Shown here one piece after another: positions 1 to 7,927 of a DNA stretch of 23,765 nt. The DNA is from Bacteroides sp. OM05-12 (GTDB taxonomy: Bacteria > Bacteroidota > Bacteroidia > Bacteroidales > Bacteroidaceae). The notes under the pieces are model-generated. The model worked only from the letters and a program-made list of their open reading frames with translations. It did not search any database and had not been told where the DNA came from. How positions within the stretch are numbered: position 1 is the first letter of the stretch; every line of letters starts with the position of its first letter. The DNA lies in NCBI RefSeq assembly GCF_003438995.1, contig NZ_QSUN01000037.1, positions 1-23,765 on the forward strand. Reading direction: 5' to 3'. The position numbers were made by a program, and so were the translations under genes.

Positions 1-28
1 ACTTAATTTCATGTGTAAGACTCTTTTT

Positions 29-53
29 TGTCCAACTTTTGGGGTGCAGTTCA
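29..53. mobile_element. Terminal inverted repeat of an IS3/IS150-like insertion sequence (element extends left)
   Basis: These 25 bases (starting TGTCCAAC, ending GTGCAGTTCA) are the exact reverse complement of 23716-23740 at the other end of the window. A terminus of the form TGAACTGCACCCC...GGACA, with a TG/CA tip, resembles the IS150 group of the IS3 family. The tip points right, so the body of the element lies left of the window, and only 28 inner bases are seen. Those inner bases do not match the inner bases at the right end, so the two ends seen are probably opposite ends of the same kind of element. The family name is from recall of IS150-type termini; the repeat itself is seen directly. 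Confidence 0.7.
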
Positions 54-56
54 TTT

Positions 57-138
57 AGTCGAGAATTGAGAGTTGAGAATTGAAAGTTATTAAAAGAGCG
101 AGAGTGAACTCTCAACTTTTAACTCTCAATTCTCGACT
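57..138. repeat. Inverted repeat with 18-bp perfect arms
   Basis: The arms at 57-74 and 121-138 are perfect reverse complements over 18 bases (AGTCGAGAATTGAGAGTT and its complement), with a 46-base centre. The centre holds further copies of the AATTGAGAGTTGAGAA type of sequence. The element starts four bases after the insertion-sequence tip at 53. A related sequence (AACTCTCAATTCTCAAC) lies next to the insertion-sequence end on the right of the window. It looks like a dispersed intergenic repeat, and no coding capacity was found. Confidence 0.7.
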
Positions 139-147
139 TTATTTAAT

Positions 148-199
148 TGCCTTCACTTTTATTGGTTATGTAACAGATGCTTACGCTCAATAGTGAAGG
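148..199. repeat. Small inverted repeat in the left intergenic region
   Basis: CCTTCACT at 150-157 pairs with AGTGAAGG at 192-199. The sequence TGCCTTCACTTT at 148-159 also recurs, inverted, at 23505-23516 near the right end of the window. So the two flanks share two repeat types in inverted orientation in addition to the insertion-sequence ends. The stretch 200-313 shows nothing else that I can identify. Confidence 0.45.
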
Positions 200-313
200 G
201 TGAAGTTAGTGCGAAGAAAAGTTTGAAATACACACAGAAATGTAATCTGTTATCTTTTCCGATAAAGACCGTTTGTCTGTTGCGTAAATTACCACAAGAT
301 TTTTCTCTCTTTT

Positions 314-345
314 TTTAGTCGGTTATAATATTCTTAATATATTTG
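314..345 (+). promoter_or_regulatory. Bacteroidales housekeeping promoter for the PAP2 gene
   Basis: TATATTTG at 338-345 fits the Bacteroides -7 consensus TAnnTTTG. TTTA at 314-317 stands in for the -33 TTTG, with a 20-base spacer. The predicted start of transcription is near 352, which leaves a leader of about 40 bases before the ATG at 394. This placement also rules out the upstream TTG at 343, which lies inside the -7 box. Confidence 0.5.
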
Positions 346-393
346 TTGCCAAAACACGACAGATACATTATTAATACACAAAAAACTTTTTTG

Positions 394-1734
394 ATGAAAA
401 CACTTTGGCTTATTGTTTTCTTGCTTCATTTTAATCTGCTATTCGCTTATCAACCGGATAGTACAGCATTATATCCTCTTTCCAAATGGGAAAGAGCAAA
501 ATTAAGGATTGATAAAGCTACTTCCAGCCGTGCCTATCAGATGACTTATATCGGCGTTCCTCTTATTGCAGCCGGATTGGTGTTGCAAAAAGAAAATAAG
601 AATTTCAGGGGACTTCGTAACCGGTATGTTCCTCGTTTTGAACATCATTATGATGATTACTTGCAATATCTTCCTTTGGCTGCCACGTTTGGGATGAAAC
701 TGGCGGGAGTGGAAAACCGTAATTCTTGGGGAAGAATGGTGGTTTCGGATGCTTTTTCTGCCATATTGATGGCGAGTGCGGTGAACATTATTAAGAATAC
801 GGCGGAAGTGATGCGTCCGGATGGTTCTTCCCGTAATTCTTTTCCTTCAGGACACTCTGCAACAGCTTTCATGTCGGCTACTATCTTTCATAAAGAGTAT
901 GGGACGACACGCAGTCCTTGGTATAGTATCGGCGGGTACTCAGTTGCCACGGCTACCGCCATCGGGCGTCAATTGAATAATCGTCATTGGCTGAGTGATG
1001 TAATGGTGGGAGCAGGTATCGGCATATTATCCACTGAACTGGGATATTTCTTTGCCGACCTTATTTTTAAAGATAAAGGAATCTTGCGAGAACAGTTGAA
1101 ATTTGGAGAAGTAAGTAAAGATACACCTCCTTCTTTCTTAGGTTATTATTTAGGGTTAGCTATGATTTCAGGGAAGCATGCTTGCATTAATGGTGTAAAT
1201 TTTTATACGGCTACGGGAGCCAGTGCCGGTTTCGAAGGAGCTTGGTTTGCAAATCCCTATATCGGTGTCGGCGGTCGTTTAAGGATTTCTAACGTTCCGA
1301 CCTCCATTACAGGAGATTATGCTCATGCGGCAGAAGAAATAAGCCCGGGTTCTACAGATGTCCTTTCATTAGACGCCGGAGCCTATTTTTCTTATCCTTT
1401 TTCCAATCGGTGGAGAGTAGGTAGCAAATTGCTTCTTGGCACGCAATATTCAAGAGGAAGTAAAATTACAGCTATTTACAAAAATGAAGAAGGAATCAAT
1501 GAGGAGCGGAATATAATGGAGTTTGGGGAGTTTCACTCTATAAGTGTTGGTACAGGCATTTCTACAACTTATATTCTTAAAAGGAATTTCTCGGTAAGGT
1601 TCTTTTTTGATTATGATTTTATTCCTACACATCTTGCATTCGATTTATATACTTCGGGGACGAAAGAGAAACATAAAATCTCTAAACCGACTCATCTGCT
1701 GGTATTGGGCAGCTCGGTTAATATCAACTTCTAA
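394..1734 (+). CDS. PAP2-family phosphatase with C-terminal beta-barrel-like domain
   Basis: 446 residues from the ATG at 394. The start was chosen because it begins a clear signal peptide (MKTLWLIVFLLHFNLLFA) and lies just downstream of the promoter. The N-terminal half carries all three phosphatidic-acid-phosphatase-type motifs: K134-x6-R141-P142, PSGH at 151-154, and R192-x5-H198-x3-D202. H154 and H198 are the expected catalytic histidines. From about residue 250 the protein changes character to alternating Gly/aromatic beta-strand-like sequence and ends in NINF, as outer-membrane barrel proteins often do. Known family members dephosphorylate lipid phosphates (phosphatidate, undecaprenyl pyrophosphate, lipid A) or act as acid phosphatases; the substrate here is unknown. 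It stands alone and diverges from the PUL. Confidence is high for the family and moderate for the barrel tail. Confidence 0.85.
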   Translation: MKTLWLIVFLLHFNLLFAYQPDSTALYPLSKWERAKLRIDKATSSRAYQMTYIGVPLIAAGLVLQKENKNFRGLRNRYVPRFEHHYDDYLQYLPLAATFGMKLAGVENRNSWGRMVVSDAFSAILMASAVNIIKNTAEVMRPDGSSRNSFPSGHSATAFMSATIFHKEYGTTRSPWYSIGGYSVATATAIGRQLNNRHWLSDVMVGAGIGILSTELGYFFADLIFKDKGILREQLKFGEVSKDTPPSFLGYYLGLAMISGKHACINGVNFYTATGASAGFEGAWFANPYIGVGGRLRISNVPTSITGDYAHAAEEISPGSTDVLSLDAGAYFSYPFSNRWRVGSKLLLGTQYSRGSKITAIYKNEEGINEERNIMEFGEFHSISVGTGISTTYILKRNFSVRFFFDYDFIPTHLAFDLYTSGTKEKHKISKPTHLLVLGSSVNINF

Positions 1735-1755
1735 TTTTTAATTAATGATAAAATG

Positions 1756-1787
1756 TTTCTGATGCTAGATTATTGATTGTACCTTTG
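1756..1787 (+). promoter_or_regulatory. Bacteroidales housekeeping promoter for the DUF4369-like gene
   Basis: TACCTTTG at 1780-1787 is a perfect match to TAnnTTTG. TTTC at 1756-1759 is a plausible -33 box with a 20-base spacer. The predicted transcript starts near 1793, so translation must begin at or after that point, which supports the ATG at 1815. Confidence 0.6.
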
Positions 1788-1814
1788 CAGGTATCAACAG
1801 ATATTATATTAAGT

Positions 1815-2528
1815 ATGAATAGATTATTCTTTGCTTTTTCATTGCTTGCAGTTCTTACCTCCTGCACATCTAAGTACAAGATTAATGGCGAATCATCCAT
1901 ATCCAGTTTAGATGGGAGAATGTTGTTCTTGAAAACATTGAAAGGAAGTGAATTGGTAAAGGTGGACTCTGCTGAAGTAATACACGGGTTGTTTAAAATG
2001 CAAGGGAAACTTGATTCGACAGAGATGGTCATGTTGTTTATGGATGATAATATCATTATGCCTCTTGTCCTTGAGCGTGGTCAAATCAATGTAAAGATTG
2101 ATAATACGGAGTTGCGAGTAGACGGTACTCCTCTCAATGAAGCGCTTTATGGTTTTTTTGATAAGAAAAATGAATTAGACCGTCGTGCCGGAGAGTTGGA
2201 ACGAAAGGAAGCCAAAATGATATTAAACGGTGAAGACCCTCTTTTGATTGAACATGAAATGGAACGGGAAAGTAAGCAAATATCTGTGGAAATGAGCTCT
2301 TTGATAGAGAACTTTATCACAGCGAATTATAACAATGTGTTAGGACCGGGAGTGTTTTTGTTGCTATGTCAGTCTTATCCGGTTATGACTCCGCAGATTG
2401 AGGACATTCTTTCTAAAGTTCCGGCAGATTTTCGTAATAATCCTTATGTGAGAGATTACATATCTACTGCCCGTAAGAATCTTCACATGATGAAAGAACA
2501 TGGTACTACTACCGCAGTCAATAACTAA
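1815..2528 (+). CDS. DUF4369-like lipoprotein of unknown function
   Basis: 237 residues from the ATG at 1815. An upstream in-frame ATT codon at 1773 precedes the promoter -7 box and is rejected as a start. The N-terminus MNRLFFAFSLLAVLTSC-T is a lipoprotein signal with the cysteine at residue 17. The following ~85 residues (a G-K-x-L-x-L-x-D-S-x-x-V-x-x-G-x-F pattern) resemble DUF4369, which usually forms the N-terminal part of Bacteroidales TlpA-like thiol-disulfide oxidoreductases. No thioredoxin domain or CxxC motif follows. The C-terminal half is charged and probably helical. It is a stand-alone version of the domain anchored in the envelope. No function can be assigned, and the DUF call rests on pattern recognition only. 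Confidence 0.7.
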   Translation: MNRLFFAFSLLAVLTSCTSKYKINGESSISSLDGRMLFLKTLKGSELVKVDSAEVIHGLFKMQGKLDSTEMVMLFMDDNIIMPLVLERGQINVKIDNTELRVDGTPLNEALYGFFDKKNELDRRAGELERKEAKMILNGEDPLLIEHEMERESKQISVEMSSLIENFITANYNNVLGPGVFLLLCQSYPVMTPQIEDILSKVPADFRNNPYVRDYISTARKNLHMMKEHGTTTAVNN

Positions 2529-2563
2529 ATAAAAAGACCAAAACCTTTAACGGTCTTGGTCTT
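2527..2563 (-). terminator. Intrinsic terminator of the acyltransferase gene
   Basis: Read on the minus strand, 2563-2552 (AAGACCAAGACC) pairs with 2545-2534 (GGTTTTGGTCTT) through 12 positions with one G-U pair and a six-base loop. A T-rich run (TTTTTATTTA) follows. The 5' arm overlaps the last codons of the acyltransferase gene. Because the upstream gene converges on it, it may also stop transcription from the left, but the T-run on that strand is weaker. Confidence 0.75.
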
Positions 2564-3302
2564 CGTTCTTTATCATTCCTTTATATTTTTCCGGTAGTGC
2601 GCTTTGAATAACTTCATAAGATTCTTCCATCATTTTTTTGATGTTTTCGGCACCTTGTCCCTTAGGTGGAATCGGTTGATGGATTGTCAAAGTCATACGG
2701 TGGCACTTAATCCATCCTCCTGTACGTGGCCAAACATCGAATGAACCGTCTATCGTAAGGGGAACAACCGGTAATTGTAATTCATCTGCCAATTGAAAAG
2801 CTCCTTTTTTGAAATAGCCCATATGTCCGGTAAAAGTACGTGCTCCTTCAGGAAATACTACCAATGAAGTTCCTCCGGTCAGCGTCTCACGTGCCTGTTG
2901 TATGGTTTCCAATACTTTTCGCGGACCGGATCGGTCTACAAAAATATGCCCTGCAGACTCACAGGCTTTTCCAACAAATGGCATTTTGCGGAGGCTTTTC
3001 TTCATCATCCATTTAAAGTTACGTCCTAGAAAACCGTATATGAGGAATATATCGAATGAACCCTGATGGTTAGCGACAAATACATAAGATGTCTTTTTGC
3101 TGATATTTTTATGTCCTTTTACCTTGACAGGGATTAAAAGGATATAGCAAAATAGTTGAGACCATATTTTACCGGGATAATAACCCCAGAAGTGTGCATT
3201 AAACAGGCTTCCGATCATTGTTACTACGGCTGTCAGTATAGTCAGAACCAATAGAATGGGTAAAGCTATACAAATCTGGTAAATATGGTATAAAATCTTC
3301 AT
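2547..3302 (-). CDS. PlsC-type 1-acyl-glycerol-3-phosphate acyltransferase
   Basis: 251 residues, the usual length for bacterial PlsC. The hydrophobic N-terminus (about residues 1-58) includes one or two membrane segments. The acyltransferase signature NH79-x4-D84 (ANHQGSFD) is present, followed by FPEGAR at 150-155 and a VPLTIDGS block. Family members move an acyl group from acyl-ACP or acyl-CoA to lysophosphatidic acid at the inner membrane during phospholipid synthesis. The gene has its own candidate promoter and terminator and is separated by about 150 bases from the PUL, so it is probably a separate transcription unit. A role in ornithine-lipid or other lipid acylation cannot be excluded from sequence. 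Confidence 0.87.
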   Translation of the reverse strand: MKILYHIYQICIALPILLVLTILTAVVTMIGSLFNAHFWGYYPGKIWSQLFCYILLIPVKVKGHKNISKKTSYVFVANHQGSFDIFLIYGFLGRNFKWMMKKSLRKMPFVGKACESAGHIFVDRSGPRKVLETIQQARETLTGGTSLVVFPEGARTFTGHMGYFKKGAFQLADELQLPVVPLTIDGSFDVWPRTGGWIKCHRMTLTIHQPIPPKGQGAENIKKMMEESYEVIQSALPEKYKGMIKNEDQDR

Positions 3303-3324
3303 GGCTTTCGGCTTAATTAACGTA

Positions 3325-3332
3325 CAAAAATA
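3325..3332 (-). promoter_or_regulatory. Candidate -7 box for the acyltransferase gene
   Basis: On the minus strand this reads TATTTTTG, a match to TAnnTTTG, 23 bases upstream of the ATG at 3302. No convincing -33 TTTG is found at the usual distance, so the call is tentative. Confidence 0.35.
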
Positions 3333-3451
3333 AATGATTTATTTTATTAAACCATTATTTCTGCACGCTATTTTTAATGCTTCTTATAAAAGCAGTACCT
3401 TAGTCATTATAATCACCACTTCTTATTCCGAATTTCTCTGCCGTTCCACTA

Positions 3452-4450
3452 TTATATAATGGATGTACGCTTTGTAAATTCTATGATTTCAGGGATATAT
3501 CCGAAAGCCAATCCTGTAACCGTATCGGCACATCCGTAATAAATGGCGATTCGTCCGCTTTCAGGGTCGTGCAAAGCTGCGCATGGGAAGCAAACGTTAG
3601 GAACATCACCCATACATTCGTAATTTTTTTGCGGTGATATTAAGTAAGGTCCGGAACGGAATTTTACTTTCCACGGTTTATCCAAGTCAAGCAATGCTGC
3701 TCCGAAACTATATACAAAGCCGTTACATGAAGCCAGCACACCATGATAAATCAGTAACCAGCCTTCTGATGTTTCGATAGGAGTGGGGCCGGCGCCGATC
3801 TTAGTACATTGCCAAGCACTTTGCTCGAATGGAGCCGGACTCATAACATGACGATGATGTCCCCAGAATTCCATATCGGGTGATTCACTGTAAAATATAT
3901 CTCCGAAAGGAGTGTGCCCGTTGTCACTGGGGCGACTTAGCATTGCGAAATGTCCGTTAATCTTTTTAGGAAATAATACGCCATTACGATTGAATGGAAT
4001 GAAAGCATTTTCCAGTTGATGGAAATTCTTAAAATCCGTTGTCCATGCCACACCGATAGTAGGTCCGTGATAACCGTTGCACCAAGTGATATAATAACGG
4101 TCATCAATAAAGCAGACTCTTGGATCATAACCGTAAACCCAAGTCCCGATTTCTTTATCATCGCACTCAAAACTTAAAGGTTCCGGCTCTATATCCCAAT
4201 GAATGGCATCCTTGCTGAATCCTACATGCAGACGCATCCTCCGGTTGGTGTCGTCACAACGAAATACCCCGGCATAGGCATCTTTGAAAGGTACTATGGC
4301 ACTATTGAAAATGCTGTTTGATGTCGGTAATAAATCACGGGGAATAATAGGATTGGCAGAATATCTCCATACTACTTCTTTAGAACCTTCCGGTCTGTCT
4401 TCCCAAGGCATATCGGGTAATGCTCCGCTTATAATTTTTAAATCTTTCAT
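3452..4450 (-). CDS. GH130 beta-1,4-mannoside phosphorylase (Man-GlcNAc type)
   Basis: 332 residues with no signal peptide, so cytoplasmic. GH130 enzymes use phosphate to split beta-mannosides, giving mannose-1-phosphate. The catalytic acid is D109 in the YGYDPRV motif. Other conserved residues are R155-N156, R173 (LSRPSD), K217 (TKIGAG), H236 (IYHG) and D309 (GCADTVTG). Each is exactly five residues later than the UhgbMP residues I recall (D104, R150, N151, R168, K212, H231, D304). UhgbMP and BT1033 are mannosyl-GlcNAc phosphorylases acting on the core Man-beta-1,4-GlcNAc of N-glycans. The gene lies 27 bases after the MFS gene, consistent with import followed by phosphorolysis. An alternative substrate is mannosyl-glucose or another beta-1,4-mannoside. 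Confidence 0.85.
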   Translation of the reverse strand: MKDLKIISGALPDMPWEDRPEGSKEVVWRYSANPIIPRDLLPTSNSIFNSAIVPFKDAYAGVFRCDDTNRRMRLHVGFSKDAIHWDIEPEPLSFECDDKEIGTWVYGYDPRVCFIDDRYYITWCNGYHGPTIGVAWTTDFKNFHQLENAFIPFNRNGVLFPKKINGHFAMLSRPSDNGHTPFGDIFYSESPDMEFWGHHRHVMSPAPFEQSAWQCTKIGAGPTPIETSEGWLLIYHGVLASCNGFVYSFGAALLDLDKPWKVKFRSGPYLISPQKNYECMGDVPNVCFPCAALHDPESGRIAIYYGCADTVTGLAFGYIPEIIEFTKRTSII

Positions 4451-4477
4451 TATTTATTCTTTTATGTTGATATTGTA

Positions 4478-5764
4478 TTACTGTTTATTTTTAGCATCCG
4501 GATAAGTGAATGGAACAAAATAGGTAACTAAGAAGGAAGGGATTGTTGCTATCAATACCCAAATAAAGAAATTATGATAGCCCAACCAGTCGCTCAGATA
4601 ACCGCTCATCATACCCGGGATCATTACCCCCAGATTCATAATTCCTGTGGCAAATGCATAATGTGCCATTGAATGTTTGCCGGGAGCTACCTGTTGCATC
4701 ATGAATAGCATCAGACCGACAAATCCGAATCCGTAGCCAAAATACTCAAGCACAATGGCTGCGCCGATCAGACTTAATTCCGTAGGTTGATACATTGCCA
4801 GTAAGAAATAGACTACAAATGGTATATTGAATGCACAGCAAAGTGAAAACAATACTTTTTTTAGTCCGAAGTGTGAGATATAATATCCTCCTAAAATAGA
4901 GCCTGCTATAAAGGCGCCCGCTCCGAATGTGCCGTATATTAAGCCGATTTCTTGTACTTCCAGTCCCAAGCCTCCATCGGTTACCGGTGCTTTTAAAAAC
5001 AGAGGTACTATTTTCATGGCGTAGCCTTCCGCGAAGCGGTAAAGGATGATGAAACAGATATACCATATAATATGCTTCTTCCGGAAGAAGGTGCATATTA
5101 CTTCCCCAAGCATGTGCAATGCATCTTTTGTTGTACGGACATTATCTGCTGCCGCACCACCGGAAGGGAGAATACGAATATGGTATAATCCGATGCATAC
5201 CATAATCAAAGAGCATATTCCCATGATAGACATCCATGCCTCTACTACGCCGATGGAGTTTTTAAGTTCTCCTGCCAGATATACCAAAGCTCCATTGGTC
5301 AGTATTTTCGCCAAGTTGTAGAATGCTCCTTGCCAGCCGATATATTTGGCTTGTTCGGAAGAAGATAGTTCCGTTAAATAAACTCCGTCTCCGGCTATGT
5401 CATGTGTTGCACCGCTGAATGCGATTATTCCCATGAAAGCAATAGAATAGGTGAAGAAGTCGGGGAGAGGCAATGATAAAGCGACTAAAGCAAATGAAAT
5501 ACCGGTTACAAGTTGCGTGATGACGACAAAATGTTTCTTTGTTTTAAACATTTCAAGGAACGGGCTCCATAATGGTTTTAATGTCCAAGGTAACATAATA
5601 AGGGAAGTCCAGAATGCTATCCGGGCATTGGATATTCCTAAATCGGAGAACATCAGTACGGATACCATGGACAAAGCTACAAAGGGTAATCCCATCGCAA
5701 AATAGACAGTAGGTACCCAGTAGATAGGGTTTCGCTTGATTGGTTTGTTTGGGTCGTTTTTCAC
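4478..5764 (-). CDS. MFS transporter, probable importer of the Man-GlcNAc disaccharide
   Basis: 428 residues, almost entirely hydrophobic segments (about a dozen membrane helices) with short charged loops and a charged N-terminus (MKNDPNKPIKRNP). It belongs to the major facilitator superfamily and looks like the AmpG-like and sugar-porter branch (YFAMGLPFVALSM, a GDGVYLTEL block after helix 4, a GGYYISHFGLKK loop in the second half). No substrate can be read from the sequence. Its position between the periplasmic GH97 and the cytoplasmic GH130, and its short spacing to GH130, suggest it carries the periplasmic end product across the inner membrane. A 129-base gap separates it from GH97, so a separate or attenuated transcript is possible. 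Confidence 0.8.
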   Translation of the reverse strand: MKNDPNKPIKRNPIYWVPTVYFAMGLPFVALSMVSVLMFSDLGISNARIAFWTSLIMLPWTLKPLWSPFLEMFKTKKHFVVITQLVTGISFALVALSLPLPDFFTYSIAFMGIIAFSGATHDIAGDGVYLTELSSSEQAKYIGWQGAFYNLAKILTNGALVYLAGELKNSIGVVEAWMSIMGICSLIMVCIGLYHIRILPSGGAAADNVRTTKDALHMLGEVICTFFRKKHIIWYICFIILYRFAEGYAMKIVPLFLKAPVTDGGLGLEVQEIGLIYGTFGAGAFIAGSILGGYYISHFGLKKVLFSLCCAFNIPFVVYFLLAMYQPTELSLIGAAIVLEYFGYGFGFVGLMLFMMQQVAPGKHSMAHYAFATGIMNLGVMIPGMMSGYLSDWLGYHNFFIWVLIATIPSFLVTYFVPFTYPDAKNKQ

Positions 5765-5826
5765 TATATTATTATTTTAGGACTCTTTTATTGGGTCTTT
5801 ATGAATCTTTGTTTGTTTCCTCATCC

Positions 5827-5852
5827 AGCCGTCGTTTTTGTATTTGACGGCT
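5827..5852. other. Stem-loop in the GH97-MFS intergenic gap
   Basis: AGCCGTC at 5827-5833 pairs with GACGGCT at 5846-5852 around a 12-base T-rich loop. It sits about 40 bases downstream of the GH97 stop on the minus strand. There is no T-run after the stem on that strand, so it is not a convincing terminator; it could be an mRNA processing or stabilising hairpin. The rest of the 129-base gap shows no clear promoter. Confidence 0.35.
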
Positions 5853-5893
5853 AGAATAAAGAAACTTCCGAACTGAAAATTAGTAGAAAAATA

Positions 5894-7912
5894 TTATTCA
5901 TCGACTGGCATGAATGAGATGGCTTGTCCTCCACCTGTTGCCATTGTAATACTCAAACTTTCATTGGCAGTTACTATTTGCTCTGTAATCTGATAATCGG
6001 TTGGATTGGTTTCCCAATTTGCATCTTTTCCATCGGCATAGATGGTGGCTTTATATAGTTCTCCTTTTTCCAGGAAATCAAGTTTGATGTTTATCGTACG
6101 GGCTTCTTCGTTGGTGGAAGCACCTAGAAAATAATTTTGTTTAGCTTTACGTACTACAACGACAAACTCTCCGGGTTCTCCTGCCAATGCTCTAGACCAG
6201 TCACAATCGGCATCAAAATCCCGAAAGAACTGGAAAGCCGGATGATTCTCATAGTTCTCGATCATATCGGATGCCATTTGCAAAGGCGAATAAAGTATTA
6301 CCCAATTAGCTATTTGTTTCGCTAAAGTTGTGTTTACGCGACTATTCCCTTTGTCTAGATCATTCCATTTTTTACGTTTGGGAGAGTTACGTGTCTTTTC
6401 ATATAAGATATCAAATGTTCCCGGTGTATAATCCATAGGACCTGCAAGTAAGCGGGTAAAAGGTAATAACTCGTGATGTTCGGGTGGATTGCCTTCGCTC
6501 CATCCATTCCATTCCATGCCTCTAGCTCCTTCACGTGTCATCATGTTGGGATAGGTGCGGCGGATACCGGTATCTTTTATCGGTTCATGGGCATCGATTG
6601 TGGTATGGTATTTAGCGGCAGTTTCTACTACTTTTCTATAGTGCCGTACTCCGTATTGGCTATGATGCCAATATCCTCCGGGATAAGCCCCTGCATATCC
6701 GGTTTTTACGGAGTGTATACCTAGGTCGGCATACCATTTATATGCTTTATCCAATTGGCGTTCATAGTTAGGAATATTTCCACCTGTCTCATGATGCCCT
6801 ATGATCTGAATGTTTTTTTCCTTGGCATAACGGGCTACTTCCACGATATCAAAATCAGCATAAGGTTTGGTATAATCAAAGGTTTGCATACCTCCCCAAC
6901 TTTCCCAACCTTCATTCCAACCTTCGAACATGACGGCTTCGATGTTATTAGCAGCTGCGAAGTCGATGTATCTTTTGGCATTTTCTGTTGTTGCCCCATG
7001 GCGGTCGTCCATAGTCCATGTTTCCACACCCAAATGCATTCCCCACCAGATTCCGACATATTTCATGGGTTTGATCCAATCAGTCGTTTCGAGTGCACAA
7101 GGTTCGTTTAAATTTAGAATAAGGCCGGAATTTATTAAGCCTACTGCTTCTTTGGCAATCTGTATCGTACGCCAAGGAGTTGTAACATTACCTCCGGCAA
7201 AACGTGCTTTTATTCCGTCGGGCCACGGCGCTAATTCCGATTTGAAATTACATGCCTCTGTTTGTTTTAAGGTCATTTCAGGAAAATCGGTCAGTGCTGC
7301 TTCATGAATACTTGCATATATGTCGTTATCTGTTTTGAAAGTCATTGGGGTATTGGCTGTTTCTACCTTATTGATAGGCAAGGTGCGGTAAAGCAGTTCG
7401 TAGGTTTCAAAATTAGCAGGAATAGACCATGATACTCCATTATTTGCGATGTTGAATTCAGTAAGTTCATTAATTATGAATAACGAATCGATGTTTGGTA
7501 CTTGATATTCATAGCGGAAACCTATGCCGTCATCAAATGCTCTGAAACGTATGGTTAAACGGGTTGCTTTACTATCTTTCAAATGGATAGCCACTTCATT
7601 ATAATGATTACGGATAGATTTGTTTTCTCCCCATGGTTGAGTCCAAACTTCATCTTTTGTACTAAAATCCGTTCCTGTTATTTGGAAGTCTTTATATAGA
7701 TTTATTCCATTATTAGCCTCAAAACCGAGTTGGGACGGAGCAATGAAAGAACTGTCATTTATACTTATCCGGTAAGCCATCCGGTTACTGTCGTTTAGAC
7801 AGAAATAGATCTTGATAGTTCCGTCAGGAGAGCTTATTTCTGTTTGTGGATGATGAGAGCAGCCGCAAAGTAAAATGAGAAGTAATGAGACAATGCCGAT
7901 ATATCTGTTCAT
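5894..7912 (-). CDS. GH97 glycoside hydrolase, inverting alpha-glucosidase type (SusB-like)
   Basis: 672 residues. A lipoprotein signal (LLCGC-S, cysteine 18) places it on the periplasmic or outer membrane. The domains are an N-terminal beta-sandwich (about 25-270), a catalytic barrel (about 285-565) and a C-terminal beta domain. E443 (AHEPIK) and E467 (REGARGMEW) are 24 residues apart, exactly like the SusB base E508 and acid E532. E375 (HHETGG) lies where SusB E439 would be. The aspartate nucleophile of retaining GH97 alpha-galactosidases appears replaced by G405 (VKTGYAG). These features argue for an inverting alpha-glucosidase, which could remove glucose caps from a mannose glycan. Linkage preference cannot be read from sequence. 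The gene starts 15 bases after the phosphatase-fold gene, so the two are co-transcribed. Confidence 0.88.
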   Translation of the reverse strand: MNRYIGIVSLLLILLCGCSHHPQTEISSPDGTIKIYFCLNDSNRMAYRISINDSSFIAPSQLGFEANNGINLYKDFQITGTDFSTKDEVWTQPWGENKSIRNHYNEVAIHLKDSKATRLTIRFRAFDDGIGFRYEYQVPNIDSLFIINELTEFNIANNGVSWSIPANFETYELLYRTLPINKVETANTPMTFKTDNDIYASIHEAALTDFPEMTLKQTEACNFKSELAPWPDGIKARFAGGNVTTPWRTIQIAKEAVGLINSGLILNLNEPCALETTDWIKPMKYVGIWWGMHLGVETWTMDDRHGATTENAKRYIDFAAANNIEAVMFEGWNEGWESWGGMQTFDYTKPYADFDIVEVARYAKEKNIQIIGHHETGGNIPNYERQLDKAYKWYADLGIHSVKTGYAGAYPGGYWHHSQYGVRHYRKVVETAAKYHTTIDAHEPIKDTGIRRTYPNMMTREGARGMEWNGWSEGNPPEHHELLPFTRLLAGPMDYTPGTFDILYEKTRNSPKRKKWNDLDKGNSRVNTTLAKQIANWVILYSPLQMASDMIENYENHPAFQFFRDFDADCDWSRALAGEPGEFVVVVRKAKQNYFLGASTNEEARTINIKLDFLEKGELYKATIYADGKDANWETNPTDYQITEQIVTANESLSITMATGGGQAISFMPVDE

Positions 7913-7927
7913 GGTGGTTGTATAAAG

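Noticed and set aside
343..393. Upstream TTG start of the PAP2 gene
   Set aside because: It overlaps the predicted -7 promoter box, and the ATG at 394 begins a proper signal peptide.
1773..1814. Upstream start of the DUF4369-like gene
   Set aside because: It precedes the TACCTTTG -7 box, and only the ATG at 1815 places the lipoprotein signal at the N-terminus.
6755..7307. Long open frames on the strand opposite GH97 and other PUL genes
   Set aside because: They lie wholly inside genes with full domain evidence, have no signal peptides or recognisable domains, and read as shadows of the real frame.
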